Positions 39,570-43,989 of a DNA stretch of 43,989 bases are shown here, in pieces. Under the pieces are notes generated by a model that ran no database searches, was not told where the DNA came from, and was given only the letters and a program-made list of their open reading frames with translations. Within the stretch, counting starts at the first letter, position 1. Each line of letters begins with the position of its first letter. The translations under genes and the position numbers were made by a program. Origin of the DNA: a virus; IMG/VR virus record IMGVR_UViG_3300037247_002025, positions 1 to 43,989 of that record. One strand, written 5' to 3'.

Positions 39570-40712
39570 ATGGGAAATAAAAATTGGCCGAAGATTCTAA
39601 CGATAAATACCTATGCGGGCTCGCTCCTGGTCGGAGCGCGGCTTATCGGAGCGCGGGTCCGCCTGAGCCTCGAGGACGCCGCTTACGGGATGCCGGTCGC
39701 GAAGTGGAACTTCCTCGAGACGCCGATGATCGGAAACCGCGCCGGTTGGCCTGAGGAAGATCTAAGCGATACTCTCGTAATTGCCCACCCACCGTGCGCG
39801 GCCTTCTCGGTCCAGGGAAGTACGAGGAAGGCGGCGAGCGGGTTGGCGTCTTCCCACTTTAGGGAGACCGAGGAGGTGATGAAGTACGCGATGCGCCTTA
39901 ACTGCCGCGTCCTCCTGATCGAGTCGGTCGTCCCCGCGATGGAAGGAGCCCGCGCTACCCACGATCGCTTCGCGAAGAAGTACGGCTACCGGGTCTTACG
40001 GATCCTCCAGAACGCCACGACGTTCGGTGTTCCCCAGTGGCGGCTTCGCTTCTGGATCGTCTTCCTCCGCGAAAAGGGGAAGTTCCCACGCCGGGTCCCG
40101 ATCGGGCATACCCCTCGGTTTCGAGCGGTCGGCCAGGTCCTCGATCTCGACAACCTCGCCGAGCCGAGCGAGAAGGACGCGTGGCTGCTCGAGGATCAAG
40201 TTAAGAAGTTTAAGAAGAACGGTATAACCAAGCGACAGATCGAGGCGATCTTCTCCGGGGAGCAGGGGTACGGGCACCTTCAGAGCATCGTGAAGAAGTA
40301 CCTCGGGCTCCGGGGAAACCTTCAGGAGATCGTTCGCCAGTACTGCGTCGCCGGTCCCTTCCTCTCAAATACGATGTCGCTCCTAAACCCGGCCGGGTTT
40401 ACTCCGGTTCTCCTCTCGACGGCGCTCTGGTGCGTTCCCGGCGGTCGGATGATCGGAACCGACGACTATAAGGCGATCGCCGGCTTTCCCCGCGACTACC
40501 TCTTCGAGGGAAAGGCGGCTAATAAGTTTCGCGAGTACCTCTCGAAGGGCGTCGCGCCACCGGTCGCCGCCTGGCTCCTCGCCTGGCTCCTCGACCTCTG
40601 CGTCGGAAAGCTCCACGACCCGAAGGACTACGACGCCTTCTTCGTCCTCGAGGACGGCGACGTCGCCGACTTTAACGTGAAGAAGGAGGAGGCGCTCAAA
40701 CGTGTCGGATGA
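39570..40712 (+). CDS. C5-cytosine DNA methyltransferase (Dcm-type)
   Basis: A 380-residue enzyme. Motif I is atypical (TINTYAGSLLVGARLIGA instead of FxGxGG), motif IV HPPCAAFSVQG carries the catalytic Cys, motif VI is IESVVPA in place of ENV but keeps Glu, and motif VIII QWRLR is intact. A target-recognition-like region follows, and YLSKGVAPPVAAWLLAWL near the C-terminus is motif X. It should methylate cytosine C5 in a specific site. No restriction enzyme is nearby. The odd motif I may mean an unusual cofactor loop. Coupled by gap, not overlap, to its neighbours. Confidence 0.8.
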   Translation: MGNKNWPKILTINTYAGSLLVGARLIGARVRLSLEDAAYGMPVAKWNFLETPMIGNRAGWPEEDLSDTLVIAHPPCAAFSVQGSTRKAASGLASSHFRETEEVMKYAMRLNCRVLLIESVVPAMEGARATHDRFAKKYGYRVLRILQNATTFGVPQWRLRFWIVFLREKGKFPRRVPIGHTPRFRAVGQVLDLDNLAEPSEKDAWLLEDQVKKFKKNGITKRQIEAIFSGEQGYGHLQSIVKKYLGLRGNLQEIVRQYCVAGPFLSNTMSLLNPAGFTPVLLSTALWCVPGGRMIGTDDYKAIAGFPRDYLFEGKAANKFREYLSKGVAPPVAAWLLAWLLDLCVGKLHDPKDYDAFFVLEDGDVADFNVKKEEALKRVG

Positions 40713-40800
40713 AACTCTTGCTTTTTGGTGGTGCGTGATGGTCTGGGCGGCGGCGATACTTATCGCAAGGAGGCTTAGTGGGAAAGATAGTGATTCTTGA
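40702..40800 (+). CDS. Tiny single-pass membrane protein, 32 residues
   Basis: From GTG at 40702 with GGAGGAGG upstream: (M)SDETLAFWWCVMVWAAAILI then ARRLSGKDSDS. One membrane helix (about 7-22) and a charged tail. It overlaps both neighbours (the methyltransferase end and the kinase start), which is unusual for a random frame. It may be only a translational bridge to the kinase start. Confidence 0.35.
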   Translation: MSDETLAFWWCVMVWAAAILIARRLSGKDSDS

Positions 40801-41668
40801 GGGACCGGACGGCGGGGGAAAGACGGCGCTCGCCCAGCGGTTTCAACGGGCTGGGTTTGCCTACCACCACGAGGGACCGCCCCCGAAGCGAAAGAGCTGG
40901 GACGCGCTCGCCCACTACGGCGCGCTCGTCGAGCGGGCCCGGCGCGCGCGCCACGACACGGTCTTCGACCGCCTCCACCTCGGCGAGACCATCTACGGCC
41001 CGCTCGCGCGCGGTTGGGACCGGCTCGGGATCGACGGGCTAAAGCTGATGAACCGGCTCATCCGAGCGGCGGGGGTTAAGATCTGGCTTTGCCTCCCGTC
41101 CTACACCCGGTGCCTAGAGAACTGGCGAACGATAAAGGGCGGCCGCGCCGAGTACGTTAAGGACGAGTTAATCTTCAGGCGTATCTATGATGCCTGGCGC
41201 CGGCGCTACGCGCGGCTGCTCTCGATCTTTGACTATACGATCGACGACGAGGGGGATCTAATCGACGACGCGCTCCGCGAGCGGCCGCAGCTTCCGCCCG
41301 GCGTCGTCGGTGCGCCGAACGCGACCTGGCTCTTCGTCGGCGAGCGGCCGGCCGGGCCGCTCGACCTGGCGTTCTTCGCCCGCGAGGGATCAAGCGCGTA
41401 CCTGAATCGCTGCCTGGCGCGGGCCGGGTTTCGCGAGCCGATGATCGCGCTCGTCAACGCCTGCTCCTGGCGCGGCGGCCAGCGTCGGCTCCGCCGGCTC
41501 CAGGAGCAATACTCGCTCCGGGTGGTCGCGCTCGGGGCCGTCGCGCGGAGCGTCTGCCTGTGGCAGGGCGTTCCGGTTCGGGCCGCGCTTCCGCACCCGC
41601 AGTACTGGAAGCGGTTTCACTTTCACGACGAAGACGGATACGTTCAGCTCTTGAGGAGGATAAAATGA
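40778..41668 (+). CDS. dNMP kinase fused to a UDG-like domain
   Basis: Encodes 296 residues from GTG at 40778 (AAGGAGGCTTA upstream). Residues 1-~170 form a thymidylate-kinase-like P-loop domain: GPDGGGKT (9-16), FDRLHLGETIYGPL (63-76), WLCLPSYTRCLENW. Residues ~182-296 form a second domain: WLFVGERPAGP (184-194), LVNACSW, VVALGAVARS, PHPQYWKRFH (272-281), the pattern of the uracil-DNA glycosylase fold. A kinase joined to a UDG-like domain is unusual and hints at nucleotide processing of a non-standard base. The fold of the second half is inferred by eye. Confidence 0.65.
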   Translation: MGKIVILEGPDGGGKTALAQRFQRAGFAYHHEGPPPKRKSWDALAHYGALVERARRARHDTVFDRLHLGETIYGPLARGWDRLGIDGLKLMNRLIRAAGVKIWLCLPSYTRCLENWRTIKGGRAEYVKDELIFRRIYDAWRRRYARLLSIFDYTIDDEGDLIDDALRERPQLPPGVVGAPNATWLFVGERPAGPLDLAFFAREGSSAYLNRCLARAGFREPMIALVNACSWRGGQRRLRRLQEQYSLRVVALGAVARSVCLWQGVPVRAALPHPQYWKRFHFHDEDGYVQLLRRIK

Positions 41669-42510
41669 CGATTAGCACCGCGACGATGGCGAGCCTCTAC
41701 CGACAGCTACTCCAAAATTTGCTTGCGACGGGATGGATAGCGTCTCCCCACGGACGATCGACGCTTGAGATCCCCGGCCTGACCCTCTACCTCGCCGACA
41801 GCAGCCGAAACGTCCTGGTCCACCCGGTTCGGAATCTCAACTATCGGTTCATGATCGCCGAGTGGCTCTGGGTCGCGCTCGGCCGAAACCGGCTCGCCGA
41901 CCTTACCCGGTACAACTCAAAGATGGCCGCCTTCTCCGACGACGGGGTAACGCTCGCCGGGGCGTACGGCCCGCGCCTCCGGCCGCAGCTCCCCTACCTT
42001 TACCGCGCGCTCGCCGACCCGGACAGCCGCCAGGCGGTCGCGACCATCTGGACGCCGGCGCCGGCCGCCTCGAAGGATCTTCCCTGCACGCTCGCGCTCC
42101 AGTTCCTTCTTCGCCGCGGGCGGCTCCACCTGATCGTTACGATGCGCTCGAGCGACGCCTGGCTCGGCATCCCGTACGACTTCTTTACCATGTCGATGCT
42201 CCAAAACTCGCTCGCCGGGACGCTCGGGGTTGCGCGTGGCTTCATCCAGTTTAATCTCGGGTCGAGTCACCTTTATAAGGAGGACGCGGAGCGGGCGGCC
42301 GGGCTCGTCTACACCCAGCCGGGCGGTGACGAGACGCTCCGCTCGCCCGCGCTCGACGGGCCGCCGCCTGCCACGATGGAATCAATCTTTGAAGAATATT
42401 CAGCCATGTGCGGCTTGACACCGAAGTGGGTGCTCTACCGACGCTGTCTTCAAACGAAGACGAGCCAAGAATGCCTGGAGGTGCTCCGTGAAGCGAGCGA
42501 GCTTGGATGA
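41665..42510 (+). CDS. ThyA-family enzyme, probable dCMP hydroxymethylase
   Basis: Encodes 281 residues starting MTISTATMASLYRQ; ATG overlaps the previous TGA, with GAGGAGG upstream. The ThyA fold is shown by GAYGPRLR (99-106), LPCTLALQF (catalytic Cys141), MRSSDAWLGIPYDFF (160-174) and GSSHLY (199-204, His202). In thymidylate synthases the residue in PFN is Asn and selects dUMP; here it is Asp172, as in T4 dCMP hydroxymethylase, where Asp selects dCMP. The His after the catalytic Cys is Thr. It would therefore make hydroxymethyl- or methyl-dCMP, not dTMP. Activity unproven. Confidence 0.7.
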   Translation: MTISTATMASLYRQLLQNLLATGWIASPHGRSTLEIPGLTLYLADSSRNVLVHPVRNLNYRFMIAEWLWVALGRNRLADLTRYNSKMAAFSDDGVTLAGAYGPRLRPQLPYLYRALADPDSRQAVATIWTPAPAASKDLPCTLALQFLLRRGRLHLIVTMRSSDAWLGIPYDFFTMSMLQNSLAGTLGVARGFIQFNLGSSHLYKEDAERAAGLVYTQPGGDETLRSPALDGPPPATMESIFEEYSAMCGLTPKWVLYRRCLQTKTSQECLEVLREASELG

Positions 42511-42991
42511 CTACTTCCTGAAGATGCTCGACCTGGTCGCCTCGCGCTCGACCTGCGCGCGGCGCGCGGTCGCGGCGATCATCACCGACGCGACCGGCCA
42601 CGTCCTCTCGACCGGCTACAACGGCGTCCCGGCCGGAATGCCCCACTGTACCGACGTTCCCTGCCCGGGCGCGAACCGCCCCAGCGGGATTGACCTCGAC
42701 CTCTGCGAGGCGATCCATGCCGAGCAGAACGCGCTGCTCCAGTGTTACCGGCTCGACCTCGCGCGCGTCCTCTACTGCTCGGTCGTCCCCTGCTATCCGT
42801 GCGCGAAGCTGATCGTCAACACCTCGATCCTGCGGATCGTCGTCAAGGAGGACTACGCGTCCGCGCACTGGGAACGGACGTTAAAGATATTTAAGTGGAA
42901 GCAGATATTTATTAAGATGGGAGATTTATTTTGGTCCTATCAAGAAAACGCGTGGGTAGCTCGTGACGCCGTTGCAGGCCCGGCTCTTTAG
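42488..42991 (+). CDS. Deoxycytidylate (dCMP) deaminase
   Basis: Encodes 167 residues from GTG at 42488. Zinc site CEAIHAEQNA (His77, Glu79) and VPCYPCAKLI (Cys102, Cys105); the Cys-rich insert MPHCTDVPCPGANR and start MLDLVASRSTCARRAVAAII are typical of dCMP deaminases rather than cytidine deaminases. It turns dCMP into dUMP for the dTTP pool. It overlaps the ThyA-family gene, so both act on the same dCMP pool. The C-terminal 50 residues are less conserved. Confidence 0.85.
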   Translation: MKRASLDDYFLKMLDLVASRSTCARRAVAAIITDATGHVLSTGYNGVPAGMPHCTDVPCPGANRPSGIDLDLCEAIHAEQNALLQCYRLDLARVLYCSVVPCYPCAKLIVNTSILRIVVKEDYASAHWERTLKIFKWKQIFIKMGDLFWSYQENAWVARDAVAGPAL

Positions 42992-43989
42992 CGCGCCGCC
43001 GCGGCCGCGCGGGGGCTGGCGCCCGCCGGCAACCCTGCCGGAGCTCGCCCGCTACCCGTGGCTCGCCGTCGACACGGAGACCACCGGGCTCGACATAACG
43101 AAGGACCAACCGGTCGGGATCGCCGCCCACGCGCCCGACGGCCGCGCGTACTACCTCCCCTTCGCTCATCGGGGCGGCGGGAACCTCGACCCCGCGCTCG
43201 TTAAGCGTTGGGCGCGGGCCGAGCTCCGCGGCAAGGACCTCTACTTCTCCTCGGCGAAGTTCGACAACCACATGTTCTGGAACTGGGGGATCGACCTCGA
43301 AGCCCAGGGCTGCCGGCTGCACGACGTTCAGCACGCGGCCGCGCTCCTCGACGAGCACCGCCGGCGGTTCGCCCTCGACGTCCTGGCCGAGGAGTTCCTC
43401 GGCCGCGGTAAGTTCGGGCTCCCGACCGACGTCAAGATCAGCGACATGAGCGCCGGCGAGGTCGGCCCCTACGCCGAGAACGACGCGCGGCTCGTCGGCC
43501 TCCTCAAGGAGCACCTCGCGCCGAAGATCGCGGCCGAGAGCCTCGGGCCGGTCCTCGACCTCGAGGACGCGCTAGTCTACGCGACCTGCGCCCCGATCGA
43601 CGTAAAGAAGCTCGAGCGCTGGCGGGCGCGAGTCCGGGCGGAGTACCAGGACGCGATCCTCGCGATCTACGCGGCGATGAAGCTCCGCGTCAACCCCAAC
43701 TCCGGCCCGGACCTCGCCCGCCTCTTTCGGGAGCTCGGCCTCTCGTACGACAGCACGCTCCACGGCCGCCCGAGCTTTACCAGCGACTTTCTCGAGACGG
43801 TCGATCATCCGACCGTCCGGCTCGCGCTCCGCGCCCGGAAGCTCGGCGACATCAACTCCAAGTACCTCGATAAGTACGCGCGCCAGCTCCGGGGCGGCTC
43901 GACCCTACGCTACAAGCTCTGGCAGCTCCGGACCGACCAGTACGGAACGACCACCGGCCGCTACGCGAGCTCGAGCGTCAACATCCAGC
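42963..43989 (+). CDS. Family A DNA polymerase, N-terminal part (3'-5' exonuclease)
   Basis: Open frame to the right edge, 342 codons seen. It starts at GTG 42963 inside the deaminase end (weak ribosome site; TTG 42972 is an alternative). VDTETTGLD (Exo I, DxE), SAKFDNHMF (Exo II) and YAENDARLV (Exo III) form a DEDDy proofreading domain at about 37-180. DQYGTTTGRYASSSVNIQ at the very edge begins the polymerase domain (TGR.SSS.PN.Q motif). It is the likely replicative polymerase. The fingers, with the nucleotide-binding residues, lie outside the window. Confidence 0.92.
   Translation, partial: MTPLQARLFSAPPRPRGGWRPPATLPELARYPWLAVDTETTGLDITKDQPVGIAAHAPDGRAYYLPFAHRGGGNLDPALVKRWARAELRGKDLYFSSAKFDNHMFWNWGIDLEAQGCRLHDVQHAAALLDEHRRRFALDVLAEEFLGRGKFGLPTDVKISDMSAGEVGPYAENDARLVGLLKEHLAPKIAAESLGPVLDLEDALVYATCAPIDVKKLERWRARVRAEYQDAILAIYAAMKLRVNPNSGPDLARLFRELGLSYDSTLHGRPSFTSDFLETVDHPTVRLALRARKLGDINSKYLDKYARQLRGGSTLRYKLWQLRTDQYGTTTGRYASSSVNIQ

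Overview
This window is a piece of a tailed double-stranded DNA phage genome (Caudoviricetes). The gene set (separate major tail protein, G/GT tail chaperones, 833-residue tape measure, no sheath or contractile baseplate genes seen) points to siphovirus morphology. Base composition is high in G+C, Shine-Dalgarno sites are strong, and genes are packed with ATGA or GTGA overlaps, so the host is a bacterium, probably with high G+C; nothing seen fixes its genus. Neither end is a genome end: the lysis enzyme at the left edge and the DNA polymerase at the right edge both run out of the window.

Left arm (1-24678, all minus strand, read right to left): small and large terminase, portal, minor head protein, an acidic repeat protein, a prohead protease whose C-terminal third also has its own internal start as a scaffold, a DUF2190-type capsid accessory protein and the major capsid protein. 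Next comes an unusual block of seven genes (11301-16878) placed between the capsid and the head-tail connectors. It encodes beta-rich and fibre-like proteins, a 14-unit repeat protein and two exported proteins with Ig-like or Fn3 domains. Connector, head-closure, gp10-like and tail-terminator proteins follow, then the major tail protein, tail chaperones with a -1 frameshift, tape measure, a distal-tail-like protein with an inserted carbohydrate-binding-like domain, a hub-like protein, a large fibre-like protein, a probable holin and an amidase endolysin.

Centre (24679-25420): a 740-base divergent control region, rich in short repeats (GGGTCCA, GACTTACG), with a good sigma70-type promoter firing rightward.

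Right arm (25421-43989, all plus strand): a run of small early genes (zinc-ribbon proteins, DUF4031-like and DUF6166-like proteins, an HTH regulator, a membrane protein) mixed with an N4/N6 DNA methyltransferase and an FkbM-type methyltransferase. A replication block follows: SNF2-type helicase, a coiled-coil protein, a putative ssDNA-binding protein, an archaeo-eukaryotic-type primase and a UvrD-like helicase. Then come a histone-H1-like basic protein with its own promoter and terminator, and a nucleotide and DNA modification block: C5-cytosine methyltransferase, a dNMP-kinase/UDG-like fusion, a ThyA-family enzyme with Asp at the dCMP-selecting position, a dCMP deaminase, and a family A DNA polymerase. 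Together the last block suggests that the phage may make a modified cytosine nucleotide. That is an inference from residues and gene order.
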